Origin: CAWJLE01 sp963843645
Lineage (GTDB): Bacteria; Chloroflexota; Anaerolineae; DAOTYC01
NCBI GenBank assembly: GCA_963843645.1
Contig: CAWJLE010000005.1
Location: forward strand, 620,001 to 684,000
Reading direction: 5' to 3'
Length of the DNA stretch: 64,000 nucleotides
The notes beneath the pieces were generated by a model. That model did no database searches. It saw only the letters and a list, made by a program, of their open reading frames with translations, and had not been told where the DNA came from. The position numbers and the translations under genes were made by a program. Positions 27,286 to 35,685 of the stretch are shown here, piece by piece; positions within the stretch are counted from its first letter, which is position 1, and every line of letters begins with the position of its first letter.

Positions 27286-29127
27286 TCAACTCGTTTCGCT
27301 GCGTTGGTCTTTGACATCGACAATGCCATTATCGTGACAGTCGTTGCCCTCCAACGTCGGATGGGCGTCGCGCCAGATGTCAATGCCAAACAGCTTATTG
27401 GCTACGCAACGGTTGCCCTTGGCCGATCCGCCAGTCCCCATTTCATAGCAAATCCCATAGGCATTCTCTATGCACTCATTTCCGTCCAGAACTGATTGAG
27501 ACCCACTTCTCACGACAATGCCACAATGCTCGTTGCCTACGCAACGATTGCGCTCCGCAGTTCCGCCCATCGCGCAAAGATAGCCGATTCCATCACGATT
27601 CTCTCGGCATTCGTTTCCCTCCAAGACGGGTCGCGCCTGCGAGTTGACCTGAATGCCGGTATGTTCGTTCCTAATGCAGTGATTGTCCCTAGCCGTTCCG
27701 CCACTCTCGCCAAAGTATTCGAGTCCTGTGGAGTTCTCTCTGCACTCATTTCCTTCTAGGATCGGCTGGCTCTGGCCACTGACACAAATGCCCATATGCC
27801 GGTTACTCATGCAACGGTTGCCCTTTGCAGTTCCACCGGTTCCACCGGTGTACTGGATCCCCCAGCTGTTCTCTCTACACTCATTTGCCTCGAGGTTGGG
27901 TCGTGCCCTGTCTCTGATCTCGATACCAGCGAACTGATTTGCAGCACATTCACTATTGGAAACCAACCCACTTGCATTCTGACAAATGCAGATCCCGCTA
28001 CCATTCTCCATGCACGCGCATCGTGTAACGGCTACCCTCGCGCTGCCGCCGAGCCAGAGCCCATAGCCACCATGGAGCTGTGTTTGTGTCTCCGAGTCCT
28101 CCTCGTACAGTCCCCCCCGCAGACGGCAGCCTGCGATCTCCGCTCTGCCGCCGGAGACCCTGACCACGTCGGCACCGCCGGTTCCTCCCCATTGCAGGGT
28201 CATGTCGCGCAGGCGGAAGAGGCCACTGCCTTCGTAGCTGAGAACGTACACGCCGCTGTCGGCAATCACCTCGGTGGCGTCCATTCCCTCGCCGAGCAAG
28301 GTGATCGGGCGGGTCAGCGGGAGGCCCTCGCCCAGGTAGTGCGGGCCTCGGCCCAGCCGGATGGTCGCGCCAGGCGTGGCAGCTTCGACCGCTTCATGCA
28401 GGGTGTGATAGTCGCCGCTGCCGCCCACCGCCACGGTGATCGTCCCGCCGCGCGATGGGGCCGCCGCCGGAGCTTCCGCCGGCCTAGCAACTGGCCCCCC
28501 TGGCACTGCGCACTGCTCCCACTGCGCGATCACCGGCACCTCCACCGTCTCCGCTGCCGAGACGAGCTTCACCGGCACCCACAGCAGACTGCCACCGCCC
28601 GACCTGACCTCCACGCGGATGCCGGTCGGCCCGGCGGTGAACTGCGCGGGCGCCGCCTGCACCTGGTCGCTGTCCACGACGACTTGGCCCGGCCCGCCGG
28701 TGACCTCGAACTCGCGCACGCCGGACTGGCCCGCAGGCAGCGTGCCGAAGTCAAGGCTGGCGACGCTGGCGGCCAGGCGCGCAACGGGCGCTGGGGCCGC
28801 TGGCACCACGGCAACCGAGTCCGCGGGCACGCTCCCGCTCACGGCGGCGACGGCCAGCATGGCGGCGGCTTCCGGGACGCCGCGCAGCATCAGCGCGCGC
28901 TGCGCCAGCTCGCGGCGGCTCGCGTCGACCGAATCGCGCACCGCAGTCAGCACCTTCGCCCACCGCTCCAGCTCGTCCACAGCCCAGTCATCGGCCAGGC
29001 CGGTGGCCATCAAGAGCAGCTCCAGGTCCTCGCGGCCCAGGGCGCCGCTCTTCTGGACCATCTCGGCCACGTGCCGCAACGCGGGGAGCAACGATTCGAG
29101 TCGATCGGAGGCTAAAGGTTCCGTCAT
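27286..29127 (-). CDS. Divergent N-terminal paralog domain + Ig-like module + beta-helix protein
   Basis: 613 residues, intact. The N-terminal domain is the most diverged copy (MTEPLASDRLESLLPAL ... MLAVAAV). The Ig-like module at ~115-200 (LDFGTLPAGQSGVREFEVTGG) is nearly identical to those of the FGE and membrane paralogs. Residues ~225-613 are a pectate-lyase-like beta-helix (VAVGGSGDYHTLHEAV, then ~23-residue coils such as GNECRENxxGI). It is the most upstream beta-helix protein of the locus. An old N-terminal domain joined to a recently homogenised Ig module suggests domain shuffling by recombination. Soluble; no signal peptide. Confidence 0.8.
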   Translation of the reverse strand: MTEPLASDRLESLLPALRHVAEMVQKSGALGREDLELLLMATGLADDWAVDELERWAKVLTAVRDSVDASRRELAQRALMLRGVPEAAAMLAVAAVSGSVPADSVAVVPAAPAPVARLAASVASLDFGTLPAGQSGVREFEVTGGPGQVVVDSDQVQAAPAQFTAGPTGIRVEVRSGGGSLLWVPVKLVSAAETVEVPVIAQWEQCAVPGGPVARPAEAPAAAPSRGGTITVAVGGSGDYHTLHEAVEAATPGATIRLGRGPHYLGEGLPLTRPITLLGEGMDATEVIADSGVYVLSYEGSGLFRLRDMTLQWGGTGGADVVRVSGGRAEIAGCRLRGGLYEEDSETQTQLHGGYGLWLGGSARVAVTRCACMENGSGICICQNASGLVSNSECAANQFAGIEIRDRARPNLEANECRENSWGIQYTGGTGGTAKGNRCMSNRHMGICVSGQSQPILEGNECRENSTGLEYFGESGGTARDNHCIRNEHTGIQVNSQARPVLEGNECRENRDGIGYLCAMGGTAERNRCVGNEHCGIVVRSGSQSVLDGNECIENAYGICYEMGTGGSAKGNRCVANKLFGIDIWRDAHPTLEGNDCHDNGIVDVKDQRSETS

Positions 29128-29143
29128 GACAACTCTCCTTCAC

Positions 29144-29356
29144 TCAACGCACGTTCTGCCGCGCCTGGGCAATGACCTGGGCCAGGCGCTCAATTTCCTG
29201 GATGGTGGCCGGCGCCAGGCTTTCGAGCGGCTGCCAGAACTCCCGCTCGAACTGCCAGCGCACGGCATCGTTCCACACGCCGCCGGCCTTCTGCCATTGC
29301 GCGCGGACCTGCTGCCAGGCCTGTTCCATTTCCGAAGACGCGTAGTTCACGGTCAC
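29144..29356 (-). CDS. Small Trp-rich helical protein
   Basis: 61-70 residues; ATG 29329 is the safe start, with GTG 29356 or 29350 possible. The core is GGVWNDAVRWQFEREFWQPLE, followed by a helix TIQEIERLAQVIAQAR. The pattern W-x-D-x-x-x-x-x-F-x-x-x-x-W-x-P-L recalls short hypothetical proteins and loosely the WXG100 size class, but no WXG motif is present. It is wedged between the coiled-coil/ParB-like gene (47-74 bases after its stop, depending on the start) and the beta-helix gene (16 bases before). A partner or cargo role is guessed from context. Confidence 0.6.
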   Translation of the reverse strand: MTVNYASSEMEQAWQQVRAQWQKAGGVWNDAVRWQFEREFWQPLESLAPATIQEIERLAQVIAQARQNVR

Positions 29357-29403
29357 CGTCTCTCTACTTCTTCTACTATCGGCGATTCCGGCGGCCGCCA
29401 GCG

Positions 29404-30375
29404 CTAAGGGATGACCCCGCCGATCCTCGCCGGCACGCTCCGCACGCCCAATTGCTGCGCGATGAACAGTCGATGATAGCCGTTTGTCACCGTGTAGTGG
29501 TTGCCAACCCGGTCCAGGATGATGCAGTTGTTGTCGCCAAAGAACGCATCGTAGATGGCCTTGTACCCGTTCCGGTAGTCCAGCCCCAGGCGCTGGTCCA
29601 GGTCGTAGAAGTAGTCGCCGTCGGCTCCCTGGGCCACGGCCGGCAACACCACGTCTTCCAGCTTGTGAAAACCATCGACCATGTCGTCGGCGCTCACGCT
29701 TTTCCCGAAGTCGGCCGGGCCGCGGACGCGTGAGTCGCTGAGGTCGATGTGGTCGACGGGAACCATCTGCTTGTCGGTCTTCCCAATGTAAACTTGGGTC
29801 CCGGCGCTCTGTGCAGCGTGCGAGGACGTGGGGGTTCCAGATGCCGGTCCCGCGTTCGGGCCGGCCGCCAAGTAGCCGTACAGCTCGGCAATCTTGTTGC
29901 GGAGGAATGTGGACGCCAGTGGGAGGTCGTCTCGCAGGTACCGGCTGAGGCGCGCGGCCTGGCCGCGGAACGAGGCGGCCGCCTGATTCACGGCCCCCAC
30001 CCAGCGATGGACGTTGTCCAACTCGGCCTGGGCCTCGCGGAGGCGCGCCTGGGCCTGTAGGACCGCTGCTCTTTCGGCTGCACACGGCGGGTGGTGGACC
30101 GCGCCAGTTTTTGGGTCGCGGCAGACAGAAGCCTGGCAGCGAGCCAGGGCGGCCTCTGCCAGCCGCAGCGCATCCTGGCGGCGCTGCACTTCGATCTGCC
30201 AGTGCGCCTCGCGGCCGTGCAGCCATTCCTCGGCCTGCCGGAGCTGGCCTTCGGCCGACTGCAGGCTGGACTGCGCCTCGGCCCCGAAACGGTTGAGGCC
30301 GGCTTCGAGGTCTTGCAGAGCAGGAACGGACTGAACCTGGACCGACGGCGTCATGAGCGCATGCCCTCGCCCCAC
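29404..30375 (-). CDS. Coiled-coil protein with C-terminal ParB-like domain
   Basis: 323 residues from GTG 30375; ATG 30354 is an alternative start. Residues ~20-150 are charged, Ala/Gln/Glu-rich and probably coiled coil (ALQDLEAGLNRFGAEAQ ... AQARLREAQAELDNVHRWV). After a Ser/Thr/Pro linker, residues ~195-320 run from VDHIDLSDSRVRGPADFGK to NGYHRLFIAQQLGVRSVPARI. The end matches the GHHR(L)xAA-x-LG-x-x-x-VP-x-x block of ParB/sulfiredoxin-like domains. Such domains bind nucleotide or act as nucleases in toxins and partition proteins. It is the first gene of the minus-strand locus, and a coiled-coil head plus enzymatic tail would suit an effector. The fold call is moderate and the activity unknown. 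Confidence 0.6.
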   Translation of the reverse strand: MGRGHALMTPSVQVQSVPALQDLEAGLNRFGAEAQSSLQSAEGQLRQAEEWLHGREAHWQIEVQRRQDALRLAEAALARCQASVCRDPKTGAVHHPPCAAERAAVLQAQARLREAQAELDNVHRWVGAVNQAAASFRGQAARLSRYLRDDLPLASTFLRNKIAELYGYLAAGPNAGPASGTPTSSHAAQSAGTQVYIGKTDKQMVPVDHIDLSDSRVRGPADFGKSVSADDMVDGFHKLEDVVLPAVAQGADGDYFYDLDQRLGLDYRNGYKAIYDAFFGDNNCIILDRVGNHYTVTNGYHRLFIAQQLGVRSVPARIGGVIP

Positions 30376-30791
30376 TTATGGAGCAGCTACGAAAATCGAT
30401 CCCAATTCGTCGCCACCGCGTTCGGCGCCTGCGATGACGGCCGGACGAGCGCGACGCGGTCGATTGAGAGAATCAGGTACGAGGCCAGGTTAAGTTCGAG
30501 AACACGTCTGTTGAAGCGCCGGAGTGCGTCTCCTCCGTGGTCGAGCCGCGAACGAGATTGGCGCTCGCTGACTCCGAACCGGGAGATCAGTCACGGCGAA
30601 GAACGTAAGACTAGATCGGTAGTCGATATAATACCTCAGAATGCGAAAGGCTACAATTCAGCACTGAGCCGCAGCGGAGCGGACGCTCGGGCAAGGGCTG
30701 CCTACGAACGGCATCGTCTACTGCACAAGCGGGGCGTCGCAGCACATCAGCTCTGACGATACCGGCCTTCTTCAATGATCTCCAAAAGGAA
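30376..30791. other. Intergenic region upstream of the paralog locus
   Basis: No convincing gene. On the minus strand TATTAT (30628-30633), with TTGTAG 17 bases upstream (30651-30656), is the only promoter-like pair; the -35 match is weak. It could drive the locus starting at 30375. Nothing else was recognised. Confidence 0.4.
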
Positions 30792-31529
30792 CTAGGTAAA
30801 CGTGGCCACGAAGGTCGACGCCCGCTCCTCCTTGCGCCGCTCAATCCGGACAATGTCGCCTTTGGCGACCATCGGTGCTCCTAGGATCGCCATAAGTGCC
30901 AACGCGCCGGACCGCCGGTTCCGGGTGAGTATCTCGGCCGTGCCCCCGTCGTTCAGACGAAGGATAGACTTGTCTCCCTCGACATTGATGGCGGTGATTT
31001 CGTCGTAGCGTACCTGCAGGGCTCGTCCGGACTCCGGATGGTAAGCGACGAGGCGGGAATCCGTGGCAAGCAGGTAAGCCCACTGGACGCCGCCCAGGAA
31101 GGTCTGAGTCAGGTGGAACTTGACGCCCCTGATCGTTACCGATCCGACGTAGAAATCGTGCGGCTTGGCCGCCGGCGAGGGCGTCCAGGGATGAGTGACG
31201 ACGACATCGAAAATCAAAGGCTCCTTGCCGGGAACCAAAGGGGGACTTAGTGTTGCCCACGCAGTCAAGGTCTTGCTACCTGGCGAGAACGCGGGCGACC
31301 AGCCCTCTAGGCCGCCGAGTGCGCTTCGCCATCGAGCAACGGCCTCGCGCGACAGGGCAAAAGCGGCGGTTCTCAAGTCCGTCCCGCACGATTTACAGAA
31401 TGTAACGCCAAGCCTGTTCTCGACACCGCATCGCCTGCAAACGAGGAAGAGCCCGTTGGCGCACTTCTGGCAGAATCGTGCATCTACGGGATTCTCGTAT
31501 CCACAAGAGGCACACCGCAGTGGCTCCAT
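30792..31529 (-). CDS. Double zinc-ribbon protein with PH-like domain
   Basis: 245 residues. Two zinc ribbons occupy residues 1-50, with CxxC pairs in RCASCGYEN, FCQKC, CRRCGVEN and FCKSC. The rest is mostly beta: GSVTIRGVKFHLTQTFLGGVQWAYLLATDSRLVAYH, then ALQVRYDEITAINVEG, where a strand-rich repeat like that of bacterial PH (bPH/GRAM) domains is visible. It lacks transmembrane helices and a signal peptide. A gap of about 400 bases separates it from the locus downstream, so membership is uncertain. A role in protein or lipid binding is possible; no enzyme motif was seen. Confidence 0.65.
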   Translation of the reverse strand: MEPLRCASCGYENPVDARFCQKCANGLFLVCRRCGVENRLGVTFCKSCGTDLRTAAFALSREAVARWRSALGGLEGWSPAFSPGSKTLTAWATLSPPLVPGKEPLIFDVVVTHPWTPSPAAKPHDFYVGSVTIRGVKFHLTQTFLGGVQWAYLLATDSRLVAYHPESGRALQVRYDEITAINVEGDKSILRLNDGGTAEILTRNRRSGALALMAILGAPMVAKGDIVRIERRKEERASTFVATFT

Positions 31530-32084
31530 CGGCCCACTCCTTCAGATTGAGCCAGAAGTGTACAACGGAGTCCCGTGTATTCTAATTCATACGCGAGAAT
31601 ATCGAAAATCAAAGACCGTCGCCGGCTCGATTCCTCGCTTACGGACTTCGGCCTGGCATCGTGCGTGGATGCCACAAGGTAGGAGGCCATCTGACTATGG
31701 GGGTAGGGGAGTGGAGAGGAGCGCATCAAGGACGTGGTCGACTTCTAGCGGCAGATGGTGGAGATAACTGCGTGGATGGGGGTTTGGCGGTGGTTGACGA
31801 TGATGCGAGCAGAGAAAGCGGTGAATGAGCCATATGTTGCATTCCCTCGCTGTTGGTTTCCGACGCAGAGAAGTGCGCAGCGAATCATTCCCGATCGGCA
31901 GAAGGCGGGTCATGCCGTAAAACAAACATTGTACGACACGGTGTGTTCATCCCCCTGTTCGGGGTTTGCCTCCGCAAGTGCCTCAGGACCTCTAGAGTAC
32001 CGCCGATTGGCCAAGTGACGCCGACTGAGCTTGTTGCGCAGCCTGGCCCTCGCAGCTCTCAGCATCATTTCCACGGTCCTCGGC
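31530..32084. other. Intergenic region without recognisable gene
   Basis: 555 bases with no frame that looks coding, no tRNA and no repeats I can see. It separates the zinc-ribbon gene (minus) from the toxin-antitoxin promoter (plus). Confidence 0.5.
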
Positions 32085-32114
32085 TTGACATGGACACCCA
32101 CCGCATGTTATACT
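32085..32114 (+). promoter_or_regulatory. Sigma70-type promoter of the AbrB/PIN operon
   Basis: A perfect -35 TTGACA (32085-32090) and -10 TATACT (32109-32114), separated by 18 bases, 35 bases before the antitoxin start. Confidence 0.85.
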
Positions 32115-32126
32115 TTCTGAAAGTAT
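32110..32126. promoter_or_regulatory. Palindromic operator overlapping the -10 box
   Basis: A perfect inverted repeat ATACTTTC-T-GAAAGTAT covers most of the -10 box and the expected transcription start. Antitoxins of this class bind such palindromes to repress their own operon, so this is the likely autoregulatory site. Confidence 0.7.
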
Positions 32127-32148
32127 GACTTTAGGAGGTACATTCATT

Positions 32149-32448
32149 ATGCCAGCACCAGAACGTAGACTCGTTCGTGTCCAGGAAAAGGGTCAGGTTA
32201 CTTTACCGGCTGAGTTACGGCGCAAGCTCGGCCTCAAGAAGGGCGACCTGGTTGCGGTCGCGGTCACGGAAGATGGTTTGCTGATCACACCGCAAGAAGT
32301 CCTCGCCATGAGGGCTTTGGACCGGGTCGGCGAGGCCCTGCGCCAGCGTGGCTTGTCTCTGGATGACCTCATCGAGTCTGGGCGCGAGATCCGCGCTGAA
32401 ATCGCCAAGGAGAAGTATGACCTCAGCCCAGACGACGCAGAGCAATAG
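32149..32448 (+). CDS. AbrB/MazE-family antitoxin
   Basis: 99 residues. ATG 32149 is chosen because AGGAGG lies about 9 bases upstream. The N-terminal SpoVT-AbrB domain is clear (RLVRVQEKGQVTLPAELRRKLGLKKGDLVAVAV, swapped-hairpin DNA-binding fold), followed by a C-terminal helix rich in Glu and Arg that would bind the toxin. It overlaps the PIN toxin gene by 32 bases, the usual antitoxin-toxin order. It should bind the palindrome at the promoter and neutralise the PIN nuclease. Confidence 0.88.
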   Translation: MPAPERRLVRVQEKGQVTLPAELRRKLGLKKGDLVAVAVTEDGLLITPQEVLAMRALDRVGEALRQRGLSLDDLIESGREIRAEIAKEKYDLSPDDAEQ

Positions 32449-32929
32449 TGTCTTCATCGATAGCAGCGTGCTCATCGCGGCCGCCATCTCGATCAACGGA
32501 GCGGCCAGAGACCTCCTCCTGCGCGGCTTTCGCTGCGACCTCGTCTTGTATATCTCGGATGACGTCCTGACGGAAACTGAGCGCAACTTGACCCGCAAGG
32601 CGCCGGAGGCAGTAGAAGCCTTCGGTGTCTTTCGCGATCTCCTGGTCTGCCGGCTGGTGAACCCGACGGCAGCCCTCGTCGTGTCAACTGCAGCAATCGT
32701 GGAGCCCAAGGATGCGCCTATCGTCGCGGCGGCGATTCGCGCGAAAGTGAGATACCTGGCGACCTATGACCGCAAGCACCTTCTGAGTCAGAAGGAGGTG
32801 ATCGAGGCGCACTTCGGATGGCAGGGTTCCGGCCTGTGCTTCTTGATGTACTTCCACAGAGCCGTCTGCACTTTGGCGCCGAACGGCACCATTCTCTCAC
32901 GGGCGCCCTTGCCCATTACCTTGAAGTAG
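32417..32929 (+). CDS. PIN-domain toxin, C-terminus replaced at a junction
   Basis: The frame starts at ATG 32417 inside the antitoxin gene. PIN features are FIDSSVLIAA (first acidic residue), DVLTETERNL (Glu), and EPKDAPIVAAA and ATYDRKHLL (late Asp residues). PIN proteins are Mg-dependent RNases that cleave RNA when freed from the antitoxin. Homology fades after VIEAHFG near 32818. The remaining ~37 codons to the stop at 32929 are antisense to the tyrosine recombinase and look like read-through. The usual tail of about 15 residues is missing, so activity may be reduced. A fusion breakpoint at ~32820 is inferred. Confidence 0.75.
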   Translation: MTSAQTTQSNSVFIDSSVLIAAAISINGAARDLLLRGFRCDLVLYISDDVLTETERNLTRKAPEAVEAFGVFRDLLVCRLVNPTAALVVSTAAIVEPKDAPIVAAAIRAKVRYLATYDRKHLLSQKEVIEAHFGWQGSGLCFLMYFHRAVCTLAPNGTILSRAPLPITLK

Positions 32930-33477
32930 CTGCGCTCGAGATCGACATCGGTCAGCTTGAGGTTCACAAGCTCGGATAGCCGGATTCCTGTGTCCAACAG
33001 CACGAGCACCATGCAATGGTCGCGAAAACCGTCCGTGGTCCGTTTGTCGATAACCTCTAGCAGTCGTTTGATCTGGTCATCCTTCAGAGTTTCAATGATG
33101 ACCTGCGCCGCTTTTGGGATTCTCAACAGCTTTCCGGGATTGGAGGGAATCAAATCTTCACGGTAGAGCCAGGTGAAGAAGGCTTTCAGGGTACGGGCGT
33201 ACCCCTGAATCGTCTTGTCCGACAAACTCGCATCGCGCGTTGGCTTGTGTGGATTATTCTGATCAGCCCGAACGTGTTCCTTGAGGTGGACTAGAAAACC
33301 GCGCAGGTGAGTGGTTGTGATGTCGCCGGCGTCAGTGGGCAGTCCATGTTCGACGAGGTAGTTTTGAAAGATGTCCAGCTTGCCCAGGTACCAGCGGATC
33401 GTCCTGGGGCTCTTGCCCTCCGCCATGCAGTACAGACGGAACCCCTCAGTCAACTCAGTCAGATTCGTCGTAGCCAT
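32788..33477 (-). pseudogene. Tyrosine recombinase (XerC/D-like), truncated before the catalytic end
   Basis: An intact 5' part of 229 codons starts at ATG 33477. The SAM-like N-terminal DNA-binding domain is present (GKSPRTIRWYLGKLDIFQNYL), as are the first catalytic Arg (GIRLSELVNL) and the catalytic Lys region (KGARER). It stops shortly after HRPEP. The HxLR and final Tyr motifs, about 90 residues, are missing. The last ~10 codons are antisense to the PIN gene. It cannot be a functional recombinase. The break coincides with the PIN gene end, consistent with a deletion or recombination junction. Confidence 0.85.
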
Positions 33478-33677
33478 TTCCTTGCCTCCATATCCAGTGC
33501 TTGTTTCGAAAGTCCGCAGACCCTTTTTGAAAAGTCCGCAGGACTCCTTCGCCCCCGGCGGAGTAACAGTCCGCAGGAATTTAGGCGATACAAAAAGGGC
33601 TTCCCCGCGATGGGAAAGCCCGACACCACTAGATACATGATTCGATCAGAAATCGGCTACAACATATTGTGTCTTGA

Positions 33678-33760
<83 letters not shown>

Positions 33761-33844
33761 CAGTGCGCTACCCCCGAATACGCAAATGGCTGACAGCTCA
33801 GTTCCCTGATGCCATCAGCCTAGAAGTTTGCCTGGGTTTCATTC

Positions 33845-33918
33845 TGGAGGCGACGGCCGGACTCGAACCGGCGATAAAGGTTTTGCAGACCTCTGCCTTG
33901 CCACTTGGCTACGTCGCC
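33845..33918 (-). tRNA. tRNA-Cys (GCA anticodon), CCA encoded
   Basis: The acceptor is GGCGACG/CGTCGCC, the discriminator is T, followed by an encoded CCA (33845-33847). The anticodon loop CTGCAAA reads GCA and the T-loop GGTTCGAGTCC is intact. Confidence 0.92.
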
Positions 33919-33938
33919 CTTTCGGCCTGAGTAAAATA

Positions 33939-34013
33939 TGGAGCGGAAGACGGGATTCGAACCCGCGACCCTCTGCTTGGCAAGCAGATGCTCTACCGCT
34001 GAGCCACTTCCGC
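33939..34013 (-). tRNA. tRNA-Gly (GCC anticodon), CCA encoded
   Basis: The acceptor is GCGGAAG/CTTCCGC, the discriminator is T, then CCA at 33939-33941. The anticodon loop TTGCCAA reads GCC and the T-arm is GGGTTCGAATCCC. Confidence 0.93.
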
Positions 34014-34017
34014 TCGA

Positions 34018-34093
34018 TGGTGCCGAAGCCCAGACTTGAACTGGGGACACCTTGATTTTCAGTCAAGTGCTCTACCAACTGAGCTACCTCGGC
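34018..34093 (-). tRNA. tRNA-Phe (GAA anticodon), CCA encoded
   Basis: The acceptor is GCCGAGG/CTTCGGC, the discriminator is A, then CCA at 34018-34020. The anticodon loop CTGAAAA reads GAA. It is the first gene of the four-tRNA operon. Confidence 0.93.
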
Positions 34094-34106
34094 AATCGCA
34101 TCTACT

Positions 34107-34135
34107 ATTCTAACGCAACTGCTCCAGTTTGTCAA
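34107..34135 (-). promoter_or_regulatory. Promoter of the tRNA-Phe-Gly-Cys-Leu operon
   Basis: On the minus strand TTGACA (34130-34135), a 17-base spacer and TAGAAT (34107-34112) lie 13 bases before the tRNA-Phe 5' end. Spacing and sequence fit sigma70. Confidence 0.8.
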
Positions 34136-34166
34136 ACGACCTTTTCCGGCGTCCGATGCAGTGCAG

Positions 34167-34194
34167 TTGGCTGTAACTGGGTTTATAGTATAAT
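34167..34194 (+). promoter_or_regulatory. Likely promoter of the polysaccharide/hgcAB cluster
   Basis: TTGGCT (34167-34172), a 16-base spacer and a perfect TATAAT (34189-34194) lie about 115 bases before the flippase start. The -35 box is only partly matched. Confidence 0.45.
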
Positions 34195-34308
34195 GATTCG
34201 GCCGGTTTTGGCAAATTCGAGCGGCAACAGGAGATGCGGTTTGAACGATGCTGTGGGCTCCCGCACCGGGAAGCTTCGCCGGGGCGCTCACTCGATAGGT
34301 TTCGCGCG

Positions 34309-35685
34309 ATGAGAGCGGTCGACTTCGTCAAGAACGCGGCGACCACTCTGCTCACCCGCGTGCTGGTCATGGCCCTGACGTTCATCACCGGCGTGGTCGT
34401 GGCGCGGGCGCTGGGGCCCGGCGGGGTAGGCGCCTTCTCGCTCGCCGTGCTGTTCCCCATGCTGGTTTCTCTGGTCTTTCAGCTCGGCCTGGGCGCCGCC
34501 AACATCTACTTCATCGGGCGCGGCAAATACTCGGTTGAGGTGATCCTCGCGAACTCGATCACGGTGAGCCTAATCACCAGCGTGGTGATCGTGCCGGTCT
34601 ACCTGGCGTCGATTCCGCTTTTGCGGCGTACCGTGGCTGCCGGGATCGATCCGGTGGGCCTGCAATTGGTGGCGGTCGCGTTCCCCCTGGCCCTGATCGG
34701 CGGGCACCTCTCGAACGTCTTCCTCGGTTTGCACCGGGTTCAGGAGTACAACCTACTGAACCTGATCCGCAACGGCAGCATGCTGGGGCTGATACTGCTG
34801 TTCGTGGTGATTTTCCACTTGGCGTCCTCGGCGCATTGGCGTCCATGTGTATCGCCTGGGCGCTGATGGTGGCGCGCGGCCTGTGGGTTCTGCGCGGGTA
34901 GCGTCCGCATTCGGCTGGGCATCGACTGGCCAGTGCTGGCCGATTGCCTGAGGTTGGGCGTGCAAGGCTACCTGGCGAACCTGCTCCAGTTCTTCAACTA
35001 TCGCCTGGACGTGTTGGTCGTCAGCTACTTCCTGGGCATTACCCAGGTCGGCCTCTACACCACGGCCGTCGCTGTGGGCGAAGCGCTCTGGTACACCCCC
35101 GAAGCCATCGCCACGGTGCTGTTCCCGCGCACGGCCAGCGCGTCGCCGGAAGAAGCCCGCACGTTCACTCCCTTGGTGAGCCGCCAGGTCTTCGCACCGA
35201 CGCTGCTGATCGGCGTCTTGCTCGCCGTGTTTAGCCGGCCGATTGTTCTGCCGATCTTCTCCGGGACGTATTCCGAGTCGATTCCCGCGCTACGCCTCTT
35301 GTTGCCTGGTGTCGTTCTCCTGGCTCTGGGCAAGGTCCTGGCGGGTGACTTGGCCGGTCGGGGACTGCTGCTGTATAATACGATTGGGTCTGCGACGGCT
35401 CTGATTGCGACTGTGGTCGGGGATTTGCTCCTGATCCCTCGCCTGGGGATCGATGGGGCGGCTATTGCGTCGTCCGTATCCTACGCGCTGACCACCGGCG
35501 TATTGCTGCTGTTCTACACGCGCGTGTCCGGCAACAAATTGGCGGATCTGGTGATTCCACGTGTGGCTGATTGGCGTCTGTATCACATCTACTTTCAGCG
35601 GGTTCAAGGTCTGCTTCGCAGCCAGGCGACCTGCCTGGACGGAAAGACGGAGACGAGAAATGACCGGGGAAGCGATGGAACGTGA
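34309..35685 (+). CDS. Polysaccharide flippase (Wzx/MATE-like; apparent frameshift)
   Basis: ATG 34309 starts MRAVDFVKNAATTLLTRVLVM, followed by repeated hydrophobic helices and the ARALGPGGVGAF motif typical of oligosaccharide flippases near residue 35. A one-base shift near 34840 joins the two halves. The second half continues VQGYLANLLQFFNYRLDVLVVSYFLG, also typical of the family. The total is about 455 residues, normal length, with 12-14 predicted helices. It moves lipid-linked glycans across the inner membrane. It opens the plus-strand glycan cluster, and its end overlaps the hgcA start. Confidence 0.82.

Noticed and set aside
30628..30656. Promoter for the 30-kb locus (TATTAT with TTGTAG at 17 bases)
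   Set aside because: The -35 match is only three of six; kept as a note in the intergenic entry but not called.
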